DNA of 64,000 nt from Scilla litardierei (GCA_030789695.1 CM061140.1:169036319-169100318), one strand, 5' to 3'; shown: positions 10,072 to 23,243, counted from the stretch's first letter. Numbers and translations are program-made. Notes: a model not told the origin generated them from the sequence alone.

Positions 10072-12521
10072 CGTCACGTCCCGCTTCCCAGGACGTGGCT
10101 GTTTCTATGCAAAGCAGGTCCTGCATATACCACTGTAAGCAATATAGAGCAAGCATAAAATAAAGATACTCATTTCATTAATGTTCTTCATTATAAGGAT
10201 TACAATTTCTAACTCAAGAAAAATAAAAGTACAACTCTCATACCGAAAAGAAAAAACATGAAAGAAAACTACAATATGATGCCAATCACTCGATCTAAAC
10301 TTAAAATCTGTGTTCTGCACAGGGAACTTCGACTCCTCGTACGCATGTGCCTCAGCATACTCCTAATCATCACCTAGCGAAAACAACATGTATTGTAACA
10401 CCACTCAGTAGAGTAGATTATATCTAACCAAGCAACAATAACGGTGCAAAACAAAGAGATATAATGACGAACCGGTACGAATAGGTATAGTGTTGAAATG
10501 TAACATGTTATGATTGTTTCAATGTCACATAATCACTAGGAGGTCGTAATGTTAACCAATTCTAAATCGTGACTTATAATGGAGAGCACGATGTGCAACC
10601 TGGAGACCATTTGGACCGTAGGGTGCTGCCCCGGGTCGAGTCTAAAGGTCAGATGTGATAGTGACTCAGGATCCAGAAACGGAAATCCTCCCAGATACAG
10701 GCTGAAAGCATGGCTCCAATCACTCTCACACGCTCCCTATTATAAGTTTACCAAACCCCTGTGAGTCATGTGAGGTTGTTCAAGTTATCAGAGTGATTGT
10801 TACGTGTCTTGTACATGTAATGTAAGATATTCTAGTTGTCTGCTTGTATTCTACGTTGCATGTCAGTAGAGCCAATTTCAGGAATGGTTGTGTGTTCAAC
10901 ATTGACTATGTTTCATATCATTTAAATCACGTAGTTAAGGGTTCTGGGTAATAAATAAGGTTTCAATTCATATCCCAACAGTAACATATGTCTAATGATA
11001 TATTGCAGCAATGAGGTACTATTTATTCAGCATCTTTGCATATATGACCTTCAACTACGAAATTTAAAGAGGGCACAAAACATTCTAATCATTACATGCT
11101 TAAATACACTACTTCGCAACAAATTAAATGGCATGATAAAAATACTAACCTCAAAGGATTTGCATTCTTGGTTGAAAGGGTCACGCTCGTCGCTTTTAAA
11201 TTTTAGTTCAACAGTTCATCAAGAAAAGGAAAAAACATTTCTATTTTACGAAATCTCTGTTTTAAGGCTGGAAGTTAACTACCACAATTCAATTTTTAGA
11301 AGTATTAAAAAAGTGCATGAAACATCTACAAAATTCCTCTCTTTTTTGTGACTGAAACTAAAATAATATATAAATTAAGCCTCTGAAAATTTGTGCATGA
11401 GACCAGTAAATTAGTGACAACTCATAGGGTTTGTAGTCACGGCTGACGGGGGAGAGTAGTCTGAAATATCAGACAGTAACAAACAAGAGTCTAGACAGTA
11501 ACAAATAAGAGTTTGATACTTTGCCCAGTAATAACATATGATTGGAACCCCCAAACAACAGAAGAGTAGTGACTGAAAGCCCCAGGCAACCAAAGCAGGG
11601 TGCCGAAGAGCCCCAATCAACCAAAACAAGAGACCGAACACCACATGCAACCAAAACAACAGATTGAACACCCCAAACGAGCAAAGAGGGAGCGACGAAT
11701 GCAATGGGGCTACATGACCCAACCCGAAGGCAACCTAACCAGGAAGCGAAAGGAGAACAATCACCCAACGACCACTAGCCCCGAAACCCTAATCCACACA
11801 GCCCGACGACTAATTCAAAGGGAATAAATCCATCAATAAATCTGTTTGTCATCATTTCCCAAAACAAAAATCTCCAAAAATTCCAAAAAAATTTCCAACT
11901 CTTAAAAAATTAACTTTAAGAATTTAAACAAGAAATTTAAACAGAAATTTGCATTGAAAGAATCTACCGTGAATCGAAGCTGAAGGATCGCCGAAATCTC
12001 CAATCCAACATTGCCGCCTTACCGGAACGCGGCTGCGGCTTGCTCGATCCTAAAATGTAAACTTAGCGAAGATCTGACCCTGAAAACAGATCGAATCATC
12101 CAAAACCGAAGAAAATCGAAACCAAACTCTGAAACTTTGTGAAGAACAAAAAACTATGTTTAGCATAAAATCCCACACAGAAGAGACGTGAGAAGAAATA
12201 GGGGTTGGATGAGTCCGTTGGAGCGATCGTGGCGATAGGCTCGCGTAACCGAAGGGAGAGGCGGTGGCGGCTTCGACAGTCAGGGCTTCCTTTTGTTTCG
12301 AACGGAGATTGGATAGAATCGTCGTCAATTTTTTTTCTTTTTTTTGAAGAGAGCTGCGTCGAGTCGCCTGAGGTAATAGGAAGGTGGCTCGAGTAAGTCA
12401 CTGTAGTGGAAACAAATCATGGCTTGCGGGGGTTTCACTAGGCTTGGTTGGTGGGCCGACCAAAAAGAAAGAAAGAAATGATTCCAAACAAATTGGTCCA
12501 TTACATTCTACACACCTTACA
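10072..12521 (-). repeat. 3' LTR of the minus-strand Tekay-like element (2450 bp)
   Basis: Its minus-strand start is TGTAAGGTG (12521) after a purine-rich tract containing GAATTCCGAGGATGG, which matches the classic Tekay polypurine region. It aligns with 17236-19002 through blocks such as CCCAACCCGAAGGCAACCTAA (positions 11717 and 18969, 20 bases shared) and GCAAAGCAGGTC. The minus-strand end near 10072 is a mutated TGACG instead of TGACA. Confidence 0.7.
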
Positions 12522-15500
12522 AAAATTCCATCCTCGGAATTCAAAAGAATTAAGATACATCAAATAAATAAGGATAACGCTATCGCATCTCATCATCTCT
12601 CTCCCAAGTAGACTCCACATCACCTTCACTAGAATGATAGTCTTGTTCCTAAGGACCTTCTGCTGTCAGTCGATGATTTTCACAAGCTGTTGCTCATACG
12701 TCAAATCTGGCCGCATAGTAACCTCCGAATGGTCGACCGCGTGAGTCAGGCCCCCCACGTACTTCCATAGCTGGGATACATGAAATACATTTTGCACCCC
12801 TTCTAAAGATGGAGGCAGTGCAAGTTTGTATTCCATTTCTCCCACTTGCTCTAGCACATCAAAATGTCTAATATACCGTGGGCCGAGTTTTCCTCTCCGG
12901 CCAAACCGAATCAAACCCCGGTCGGAAGAGATCTTCAAAAATACATGATCGCCCGGCTGGAACTTCAGATGTCATTGCTTCAAAATTGCCCATGCTTTAT
13001 CTGTCTTGCACTATTAGTGAGAATAATTCTCACTGATGGTCAGTACCATATCAACCGCTTCCACAATCAACTCAAGCCCAATCGGCTTTGGATCACCAAC
13101 ACCGTCTCAGCTCAATGGCGATCGATACTTTTTCCTGACAATGCTGCAAAGAGTGTCATCCTAATGCTGCCCTGATAACTGTTATTGTAAACAAACTCAA
13201 CGAGGAGCATGTCATCTTTCCACGACCCCTTGAAGTCTAACATACATACATGCAGCATGTCCTCCAAAATCTGTATCGTGCGTTCCGACTGCCCATCCAT
13301 CTGCAGATGATACGCTATACTGAAGCTCAAATGAGTGCCCCGATGTTCCTATAAACTCTTCCAGAAGTGAGGTAAACCGTGTATCCTTATCTGAGACGAT
13401 GCTAACAAGAACATAGTGCAATCTTACAACTTCCTCCACATGCTTCTTGATAAGTATCTCTGTCGACTGAGATACTCTGAATGGTATGAAATGAGCCGAC
13501 TTGGTCAACCGATCCACGATTACCCAAATGGTGTCATTGTGCTTTGTACTCCGAGGTAATCCAGTCACGAAGTCGATTGTGATGTGTTGACATTTCCACT
13601 CTGGAATGGGTAAAGGCTGTAATAATCCGACAGTGTGGTGATGTTCAGATTTCATCTATTGGCACATTATACATTTGACCACGCTCCCTGCAACACTCAT
13701 CTTTATTCAATGCCACCAATAATGTTGTCTTTGGTCCTTGTACATCTGTCCCGCCTGGAGGGATGTAATACGGAGACTTGCGAGCTTCTTTCAACAGTTC
13801 CTCTCTAATGTCTCCAGACGGTACATAGATCCTGTTGTTATATCTCAGGGACGCGTCCTCATGAATCCGAGATTTCGGTCACTGTCCAGCCAGCACCAAC
13901 TCTCTGATCATGTACAGCTTCGCATCTCCTGACTGAGCAGTCTTGATCTTATCCACCAAAGTTGAATGTATCTGAAAGTTCATTAGAGAAGTAGTCATCC
14001 CTGACAGTATCACTTCAATCTCTATCTCACTGATCTCCTGCTGAAGCCTCCACCGAGTCATAAGATTCATCACTGCTAGAAGATGACTCAGCGCATCAGG
14101 TACACCGTTGATCTTCCCAGGATGGTACTGAAGGTCAACGTCGTAATCCACCATTAGTTCGACTCACCGACGTTGCCGCATGTTCAGCTCCTTCTGTATG
14201 AAAAGATATTTCCGACTCTTATGATCTATACACACTTTCACGTGCTCCCCTAACAAGAAGTGCATCCAGATTCTCAAGGCAAAAATGGCCGTCGCAAACC
14301 CAAGGTCATGAGTGGGATATGTCTTCTCATGGGTCTTCAGTTGCCTGAATGCATTCGCCACGACTCGGCCATGCTGATGTAATACACAGTCAAGACCATT
14401 GCCAGACGCATCGCAGAATACTTCAAATCTCAAATCTCACATTCGATCTAGAATGATCAATACTGGCGCCGTAGTCAACCTTCTTTTCAGCTCCTCAAAT
14501 GCGTCGTTGCAAGCCTTGAACCAGACAAACATTACATCCTTTCTCGTCAATCGTGTCGTTGAATTTGCGGTATTAGAGAAATCCTGATTGAATCTCCGAT
14601 TGTATCCGAATAGTCCCAAGAAGCTATGAATTTCAGGCACTGACTTATGAATCAGCCAGAACGGCTGATACCTTCTCTGGATCCACAGAAATCCCTTCTA
14701 CGGAGGCCACGTGACCCAGGAAGGCTACCTTGCTTAGACAAAATTCACATTTACTGAGCTTGACGTACAATTGATGTCGTCTTAAGGTCTCTAGAACCTT
14801 TCTCAAATGCTTCGCATGATCTTGTCTGTATTTTGAGTACACTAAGATGTCATCAATGTAAACCACCACGAACTGGTCTAGGCACTCGAAAAACACTTAG
14901 TTCATAAGACTCATGAATACAGTCGGTGCATTTGTTACACCAAACGATATCACCAAGAATTCATAGTGTCCATACCTGTTCCTGAATACCGTCATGGGCA
15001 CATCCTCCATCTAACCTTCACTTGGTAATATCCAATTCTGAGATCCAACTTCGAATAGACACCTGACCCACCAAGCCGATTAAACAAATCGTCAATACGT
15101 GGAAGAGGATACTTGTTCTTCACCGTAACCTTGTTTAGTTCTCTGTAGTTGATGCACATGCATCTGGTCACATTCTTCTTCACTAGCAGTGACACACTGG
15201 GTTGGATCCATCCATTCTGTAAAAGATCATCCAAGTGGGTCCGAACTTCTTCTAACTCAGATGAAGCCATACGATATGGTTTTCTAGATATGCGTTGAGA
15301 TCTTGGCACTAATTCAAACGAGAATTCAAAAGTACGATCCGGAGGCAAACCTGTAATTTCGTCCCGAAACACATACATGAATTCTCGCACAACCTCTGAT
15401 TTCTCTAGGTCAACATCCATGACAATCACCACTGCTTCCATCGGTCTTGCCTTGAATTTAATTGGCTTTTCTGACTTGGGTGATCAGGCATTTCAAACAT

Positions 15501-15810
15501 CACCATTCCATGCCGGTAGTCGATGATGGCATGAAACGTTCTTAAAAGTACATCCCGAAAATGGCATCAAAACTCGGCATCTCAATGATCAGGAAGTCCG
15601 CACAAAGCTCTCGCCCGCATATCACTACGAGGCAAGGAAAATATAGCTAGATGTCTTCAGTACTCCACCGCCCGTATTGACGTCCCAACGATAGGTAAGG
15701 GGTAACTCGGAAAAATATTATGCTGGTCGACAAATCGTCTCGACATGCAACAGTCGGAAGCTCCCGAGTTGAATATGCACGAGCAGATCTGCTAGCTACT
15801 AATACTGTAC

Positions 15811-15891
15811 CTAAGATAATAGACACTACGTCTAAGCATACAATTGCAAGTGCGCGGAATAAAATAAATACGGAAAATAATAACATCGTAC
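15811..15891 (-). other. Putative intron between gag and protease (81 nt)
   Basis: On the minus strand it reads GTACGATG ... CTTAGAC ... ATCTTAG and is followed by GTACAGTATTAGTAGCTAGC. The plus-strand element has the same arrangement at 19820-19893: the same GTACGA donor, the same internal CTTAGAC, an AG acceptor, and the same downstream TTAGTAGCTAGC. Joining across it is phase 1 and matches the usual protein spacing of gag to protease. In this copy the last exon base before the donor is T instead of G. Confidence 0.55.
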
Positions 15892-16517
15892 ATGTAACAA
15901 CCTCTCCAGTAGCTTCGGCTTCCTTGGCGGTCATAGTGAATGTCTGTGAATGTCTGGCGCCTGGGAGGTGGAGCCTGAGACCTCTCCTGTTGGAAGACCC
16001 TCCGTTGAGGTGGAAATGGGGGTCCATGCTGAGTGCTCCAAGCTAGAGTAGTAGCTTGTGCATGCGTCGAAGCTGGGGCTATGTGCTTTTGCCCTGTCCG
16101 TGTACAGTCCTTGGCACTATGATCCTTTGCTCAACAGATGAGGCATATGTTCAGTAACAGTCTACATTCTGGTTTGATGTGCTTGGTCTTGTTGCAGTAA
16201 TGCCAGGTTGAGGTATGGCAGATGTCCTCTTAAATTGACCCTGTTGCATGGGTCGGTGTATCTGTCTGACGGGGGCAAAGGGATGTCGACTCGATCCCGT
16301 GAAAGCTGCTATAGGTGGAGGTGGCCGCCTTGAAGGGGCATCCATCAGTCGTTCTCGTTTTGCCTCCTCCACATATTCATGTTTTCGGGTCGTTAACAGT
16401 ACTGTGGCATGAGTAGTCAAGTCCACGACGATCAACTTCCTTTGAATTTCAATATCTAGTCCCTGCTGGAAATGCATGTCTCGCCTCAAAGGTGTCGTGA
16501 TCAGCTCCGGTGTGAAC

Positions 16518-16585
16518 ATGCAATTATAAATCGTTGGGGTGATATACATAACGTGTAAATCATCACTGCATATTGGAGTGCAAAC
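16518..16585 (-). other. Putative gag intron (68 nt), acceptor mutated
   Basis: The donor is AG|GTTTGC on the minus strand. Coding resumes with TTCACACCGGAG 68 nt later, exactly where two other elements resume after introns of 67 and 68 nt. The expected acceptor AG is AT in this copy. The position is between the LS-R and F-x-x-x-V residues of gag, phase 2. Confidence 0.5.
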
Positions 16586-17209
16586 CTGCAGAGCATAGAG
16601 AATTCTGAATCATACCGATCGACCATCATCGAGCATTGCTTCAAGTTGATGACTTACCTCGTAACTCCATCGTTGCCTGTAGTGGAACAAACTGGGCATT
16701 AAATACCAGAGTGAAGGTAGTCCAATCAAGGGGTAGTCCCAGGCGAGCCTCCTCCGCCTTCCACCAGATCCTGGCACCTTCTGCCAGTTGTAGTTTTGCT
16801 ACATCCAACCATGAATCCTTCGGAACCAGAGCGGCATGCAAGTTGTCAACCGTGATACTCAACCACTCTTCCGCCTACATAGGGTCCTCCATTCTAGCGA
16901 ACTTCTTCGGACCTAGTGCTCGAAACCTCTTGACGCATCCCTCAGTCCGTGGTTCCTTTTGTAGAGCCTGAATACTCTCTCGTAGTGCTTGGTCCGAGAT
17001 TTGGTGTACCATCGAGTTGGACCCAGAGTTGCCGTTGTTGCTAGAGCTAGATCCTAAGGCGTTTCCGTCCATTGTCGGATTCTTAATTGTTGTGAGTCTA
17101 CACCGTCCATAAACTTTAATTCAACTGCATTCATCGGGTGAAGTTAGTGGCATTGAGTTCTTTATGCATCACCCCTACTCACTCTGCACTGTTCATGAGG
17201 TGGTTGCAA

Positions 17210-17228
17210 GGACCTGCATGTGCCACCA
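17210..17228 (-). other. Primer binding site, minus strand
   Basis: On the minus strand it reads TGGTGGCACATGCAGGTCC, seven bases inside the 5' LTR. It is the same motif as at 9694, 25660 and 31266. Confidence 0.6.
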
Positions 17229-17235
17229 TAAAACA

Positions 17236-19002
17236 TGTCACACCCCGCTTCCCAGGGTATGGTTGTATCTATGCAAAGCAGGTCTTGCAGATACCAGTAA
17301 AAGCATACAGAGCAAGCAGAAGAAAAAGATACTCATTTCATTAAAGTTCTTCAATACAAGGATTACAATTTCTGACTTAGGAAAAATAAAAGTACAACTC
17401 TCATACTGAAAATGAAAGACATGAAAGAAAACTACAATATGATGCACATCACTTAACCTAAATTTAAAACGTTGCGTTCTGCACAAGGAACTCCAACTCC
17501 TCGTACACAGGTGCCTCATCGTACTTCTGGTCGTCACCTACTGGAGATAATATGAATTGTACCACTACTTAATAGAATAGATTATATGTAACCAAGCAAC
17601 AATAACGGTGCAAAAACAAAGAGATATAATGACGAACACATATAAATAGTACAATGCTGAAATGTAACATGTTATGATTGTTTCAATGCCACCTAATTAC
17701 TAAGATGTCGTAATGTTAATCAATTCTAAGTCGTGACTTATAACGGAGAGTATGATATGCAACCCGGAGACCACCTTGGACCAAATGGTGCTACACCGGA
17801 CCGAGTCTAAATGTCAGCATTGGCAGAGACTCAGGATCCAGAAACAAAAATCCTTCCAGATACGGGTTGAAAGTATGGCTCCAATCGCTCCCGCATTCTC
17901 TCAATTATAAGTTTCCCAAACCACATTGAATCATGTGAACTTGTTCAAGTTATCAGAACGATTGTTATGTGTCTTGTACATGTAATGTAAGGTCTTCTAG
18001 TTGTCTACTTGTATTCGAGGTGGCATGTCAGTAGAGCCAACATCAGGTGCGGCTGTAACTTTCAGAAATTGACTATGTTTCATATCATTTAAATTTTAAA
18101 TTACATAGTTAACGGTTCTGGGTAATAAATAAGGTTTCAATTCATGTCCCAACATTACCATATGTCCAATGATATATTCCAGCAATGAGTTACAATTTTT
18201 TCCAACATCTTTGCATATATGCCCTTAAATACGAAATTTAAAGAGGGTACCAAACATTCTAATCATTACATGCTCAAATACAATATTTCGCACCAAATTA
18301 AATGACATGAATAAAAATACTAACCTCAAAGTTGAAAGAGTCAAGTACGCCGCTTTTAAATTTCAGTTCAACAGTTCAACAAGAAAAGAAAAAACATTTT
18401 TCTTTTACAAAATCTCAGTTTTAAGGCTGAAAGTTAACTACCACAATTCAAATTTTATAAGTACTAACAATGAGCATGAAACAGCAACAAAATTCCTTTC
18501 TTTTTTGTGACTGAAACTGAAATAATCTATAAATTAAGCCTTTAAAAATTCTTGCGCTTGAGACCAGTAAATCAGTGGGGATCATATTATAGGGTTTGTA
18601 GTCGTGGCTGACGGGAGGAGTGCAGTCTGAAATCTCAGACAGTAACAAACAATAGTCTGATATTTTGCCCATCAATAATATTGTGATTGAAACCCCAAAC
18701 TGCAGAAGAGCAATGACTGAAAACCACAGGCAAACAAAGAGAAACAAACAAAGACGAGAGCAGTCTGAAATATCAGACAGTAACAAACAAGAGTCTGATA
18801 TTTTGCCCATCAATAATATAGTGATTGAAACCCCAAATAGCAGAAGAGCAATGACATAAAACCACAGGCCAACAAAGCAGGGAGCTGAAAAGCCCCAGTC
18901 AACCAAAACAAGAGACCGAACACCCCAAACGAGCAAAGAGGGAGCAACGAAGGTAACGGGGCTACATGACCCAACCCGAAGGCAACCTAACAAGGAAGCG
19001 AA
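17236..19002 (-). repeat. 5' LTR of the minus-strand element, truncated
   Basis: It aligns with 10072-11756 and ends in TGACA at 17236 on the minus strand. Its distal part (the LTR start) is missing: homology stops at the AAAGGAAAAC near 19002-19010, where plus-strand gag sequence begins. A block near 18760-18860 repeats one near 18630-18720 (both have CAGACAGTAACAAACAA and a TTTTGCCCATCAATAATAT stretch), so this LTR also carries a local duplication of about 150 bp. Confidence 0.65.
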
Positions 19003-19154
19003 AGGAAAACTTCAATGGAGCACTTTCAAGGAAAACTTCAATGCTCAGTATTTCTTCCAGAGGCAAAGAGGACACTGCAAGCCCAATTTATGAATATGAG
19101 GCAAGGCTCTATGAACGTGGAACAATATAAGGCTGAATTTTCCAGACTCAGCAA

Positions 19155-19221
19155 GTGTGTGTTCAACTTGCAAAGTTGATCCATAGATATATGTAATTTA
19201 CTAACAAGTTGTTTTTGACAG
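19155..19221 (+). other. Putative gag intron (67 nt)
   Basis: The donor is GTGTGT after AGCAA and the acceptor TTTTTGACAG. A perfect plant/yeast-type branch sequence TACTAAC lies about 20 nt upstream of the acceptor. Removing it joins S-K with F-A-K-N-I-V, the usual gag spacing, in phase 2. It sits at the same place as the 68-nt intervals at 31877-31944 and 16518-16585. Confidence 0.6.
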
Positions 19222-19819
19222 GTTTGCGAAGAACATTGTGGCCGACCCATTGGACAGAGCTCGACGTTTCCAAGAAGGCTTGAACATCAAGGTCCATGAA
19301 CAATTGGTCGGGTTAAAGCTAAAGACTCACACAGAAGTACTCTCTGCGGCTTGAGGCTACGAATACGTATAGCAGAAGGCAGAGCTAGAACGACAAGTGA
19401 ATGCTCCTCAGAGAGGGCCTCTTCCACCATCTAACCGAAAGACGTCTTGATCGGTATAACAAACATCTTCCAAGAGGTCGACACCACCACATCCACAGCA
19501 GCCACATCAGCGTCGATAGCAGACTGTTTGTCGCTATTGCAACAAACCATGGCACGTCAAGTCTGAATGCCGATATCTTTTGAACCAGTACCTGATTTGT
19601 GGAGTGGATGATCACGTTTCCAGATACAGAAGGGACAGAGACCAGCAGCTCCAGCGCCGATAGCTGCACCAGCTACAGCTCCAGCGGGAAACACTCAGCC
19701 TGGACCGTCACCGCAAAGCAAAGGATTTCAGCAGGAGCGACCACAGGCTCTACCCCCGAAGCACCAGACGTTTACCATGACAGCAGAGGAGGCCGAGGCT
19801 ACATGCTAAGTCATTACAG

Positions 19820-19893
19820 GTACGAAATTTACCATTATCTTTTCATTGCTATATTCTATAATGTTTACTTAGACATAGTTTTCGCGACTGTAG
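19820..19893 (+). other. Putative intron between gag and protease (74 nt)
   Basis: The donor is CAG|GTACGA, the internal CTTAGAC lies about 25 nt before the acceptor CTGTAG. Exon sequence resumes GTATTGCGTTAGTAGCTAGC. It is homologous in position and ends to 15811-15891 of the opposite-strand element. Confidence 0.55.
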
Positions 19894-22800
19894 GTATTGC
19901 GTTAGTAGCTAGCAAACCCACTCCTGCGCTTTTGATTCCAGAGCTTGACATTGTTTTATGGCGTCATGTTTTGCCAATCGACACGCTATCCCCATTTCAC
20001 CCCACTTCTGGCTGGGACGTTAAGACAGGAGGTGGTGTGTTATAGACGACTGATGGATATCCAGACTGCCCCGTAGTCATTTGCAGACGAGAGCTCTAGG
20101 CAGACTTTTTAGTCATTGATATACAGAATTTCGACGTTGTATTCGGGATGGACTGATTAGGGACTTTTCATGCCACAATTAATTGTCGACAGATGCGAGT
20201 TGTGTTCAAGATCCCGAAACACCCAAAATTCGAGTTCGTCAAAGTGAGCGGATCAGAAGGACCAGTGGAGTATAGAGTCAGACTTACAGATACCGTGTTA
20301 ATTTCCATGGATGCTACACCAGAGAGACCGAAAATAGTACATGAGTTTCTAGACATAATTCCGGATAGCTGTACGGGATTGCCCCGACCGTGTAGTAGAG
20401 TTTGCGATCAAGCTAGTGCCAGGAGGCTCAACCTTACTCTAGCAATCCATACCATATGGCTCCATCAGAATTGGTTGAAGTCTAGACTCAGTTAGGCGAT
20501 CTTTTGCAGAAAGGCTGGATTCAGCCCAGCGCATCATCATGGACTGTCCCAATATTATTGGTAAATAAGGACAAAACTAGAAAAATGTGCGTGTACTATA
20601 GGGAGTTGAATAAAGTGACTGTGAAGAGTAAATACCGTCTACCACGCATCGACGACTTGTTTAATCAGCTTGAGAGTTCATGCATCTTTTCTAGCTGGAC
20701 TTGCAGAGCGGTTATCATCAGCCGAAAGTCAAGCGGAAGGACATTCATAAGACAACTTTCAGCACCAGATACGAGCAGTACAAATCCTTGGTAATGCCGT
20801 TTGGTGTGACCAATGCACACGTGGTATTCATGAATCTAATAAACCAATTGATATACGAGTATCTGGATAAGTTCATGGTGGTTTACTTTGACGACATTTT
20901 GAAATAGTCGAAAAACGAATAGAAGCACATATCGCATTTGAGGATGGTCCTAGAAACTTTGAGGCGACATTAGTTATATGCTAAGTATATCAAGTTTCGA
21001 GATGAATAAGATGGGATTTCTTGGACATGTTATATTAGGATAAGAGATTGCAGTAGATCCAGAGAAGGTAGCTGCCGTTATGAAGTGACCAGCTACTAAG
21101 ACAATGTCCGAGATTCGAAGTGTTCTGGGTATGGCTGGTTAATACATGTTCATTCCGAATTTTTCGAAGATTGCTGAACCCATGACTTGATTGACACGGG
21201 AAGATGTGATTTACGTTGGTCTAAGGCTTGTGATGAAGCGTTTCAGGAGCCGAAGAAGATGTTGACTACCGCACCAGTACTTACCATTCTAGACCAGACA
21301 AGAGGGTTTGAAGTTTTCTGCGATTCATTCAGCAAGGGTCTCAGATGTGTACTTCATCAGCATGGACGTGTGGTAGCTTATGCATCAAGACAACTGAAGA
21401 AACATGAGCAGAATTATCCCACCCATGACATGGAGTTAACAGCCGTTATTTTCGCCTTGAAAATTTGGAGGCATTTCTTACTCGGAGAGCGTGTGAAGAT
21501 ATTCACGGACCATAAAATCTTGAAGTACATCTTCGACCAAGACCTTAACATACAGCATAGGCGATGGATTGAGTTGATGGCAGATTACAACATTGATCTT
21601 CAATGCTATCCAAGAAAGGTCAATGTCGTATCCGATGCACTGCGTCAACTTCGAGCGGTGCTTACCCTTACGACTCAGTGGAGACTCCAGCAGGAGTTAC
21701 TGGAGATGGAGATTGATGTGATACTACTAGGACTGGCTTCATCATTGATGGATTTTCAGATACAGTCCAGCTTGGTAGACATGATTAAGGCTGCACAGGC
21801 AGGACATACGAAGCTACATAAGATCATGGAGTTGGTGATGACTGGACAACGACCGGAGTTCACGATACATGCAGACGGATCTTTGAGATTTGGTAATAGA
21901 CTTTGCGTGCCTTCTGGAGATGTTAGAGAGGAGCTATTGAAGGAAGCTCATAGTTCGCCTTATTCCATTCATCCGAACGGTACTAAAATGTATCAGGATC
22001 AGATGCAACACTATTAGTGGCATAGAATGAAGATGGGTATTGCACAGAATGTGGCCAAGTGTTTGGTGTGCCAACAGGTGAAGGCTGAGCACCAACGAGT
22101 TGCCGGACTATTTTAGTCGCTGCCTATTCCTGAGTGGAAATGACATCATATTACGATGGACTTCATGACTGGCTTACCTCGGAGCAAGAAACAGAACGAC
22201 GCCATTTGGGTAATTGTGAATCGATTGACGAAGTCAGCACATTTCATTCCCTTTATAGTAAGCTAATCTACGGATGTCCTTGCCTAGAGATACATGGAAA
22301 AAGTTGTGAGACTGCACGAAATACCAGTGAGCAAAATTTCAAACAGAGATACCTGGTTCACATCACATTTCTGGAAAAGTTTACAGACGAATCTTGGCAC
22401 TCATCTCAAGTTTAGCACTGCTTACCATCCCCAGACAAATGGACAGTCAGAGTATATCATTCAGATCTTAGAGGACATATTGCGAGCATGCATGTTGGAT
22501 TTCAAGGGGTCGTAGGAAGATCACATGCACCTCGTGAAATTCACATACAATAATAGTCGTCAGGCGAGCATCGGGATAACGCCATTTGCAGCCTTATATG
22601 GAAGGAAGTGTCTGTCTCCCTTAAGCTGGGACGACGTTGGAGATAGAGAGTTGATGGAGACCGTGAAGATAATAGACGCAATTGACGCAGCACAGATGAT
22701 TAAAGAGAAATTACAATTGGCGCTAGCAGATTCAAACACGGGGTAGATTCAAAGCAAAGACATCTAGAGTTTTAGCCAGGAGACAAGGTTTTTCTGCAGA

Positions 22801-23243
22801 TTTCGTCAAATCGGGGACTGATTCATTTTGGCCGGTGAGGAAAGCTAAGCCTACGCTACATTGGACCCTTCGACGTGCTAGAACGAGTGGGAGAAGTGGC
22901 ATACAAGATTGCACTGCCTCCATCTTTAGAAGGAGTACATAACGTATTCCACATATCTCAGCTAGGCAAATATGTTGGAGATCTAAGGCATATGGTGGAC
23001 CATTCAGAGATATCAGTGCAACCAGACTTGACGTACAAACAGCAGCCAGTGGAAATTATTGATCGATATCAAAAGAATCTGAGGAACAAGACTGTCAACT
23101 TAGTAAACGTGTTATGGCACCGTAACGCGCCGGACGGGTCTACATGGGAACGAGAAAAATAGATGAAAGAGTGCTACCCCTAACTATTTGAGGAGTTTTA
23201 ATTCTTCCAATTCCAAGGACGACATTTACAGTAAGGCGGATGG

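Larger units (their letters stand above)
12600..17072 (-). pseudogene. gag-pol polyprotein remnant, Tekay-like
   Basis: From 17072 leftward, gag begins MDGNALGSSSSNNG and includes ARIWWKAEEARLG. A putative intron (16518-16585) precedes FTPELITTPLRRDMHFQQGL, and a second putative intron (15811-15891) separates gag from protease. The protease region is decayed, with no clear DSGA. RT carries [36 protein letters not shown] and the catalytic [10 protein letters not shown] (about 14.85 kb). RNase H has [10 protein letters not shown], and integrase has HITIDFVTGLPRS. The C-terminus has PPSLEGVQNVFHVSQL followed by a Tekay-type chromodomain variant. Many stops and frameshifts show it is dead. Confidence 0.85.
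10072..19002 (-). mobile_element. Old Tekay-like Ty3/gypsy element, 5' LTR truncated
   Basis: Read on the minus strand the order is truncated 5' LTR (17236-19002), primer site (17210-17228), gag (about 15.9-17.07 kb), protease/RT/RNase H/integrase and chromodomain-type C-terminus (12.6-15.9 kb), purine-rich tract (about 12522-12560) and 3' LTR (10072-12521). The LTRs are clearly diverged from each other and pol is full of stops and frameshifts, so insertion is old. The 5' LTR lacks the roughly 0.75 kb corresponding to 11757-12521, lost at the junction with plus-strand gag at 19003. No target duplication can be assessed because of that loss. Confidence 0.75.
19028..23163 (+). pseudogene. gag-pol polyprotein remnant, Tekay-like, with two putative introns
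   Basis: gag starts mid-domain with ENFNAQYF and shows the tail VHEQLVGLKLKTH. A decayed zinc knuckle region and FTMTAEEAEA precede the protease, whose catalytic DSGA is not recognisable. RT shows [32 protein letters not shown] and the catalytic VVYFDDIL followed by a stop. RNase H has [20 protein letters not shown] and FALKIWRHFLLGERVK. Integrase has CLVCQQVKAEH and HPQTNGQSE. The C-terminus has PPSLEGVHNVFHISQL and the chromodomain-type VNVLWHRNAPDGSTWER. Stops and frameshifts occur throughout, though 21187-22017 is open over 276 codons. Confidence 0.85.
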
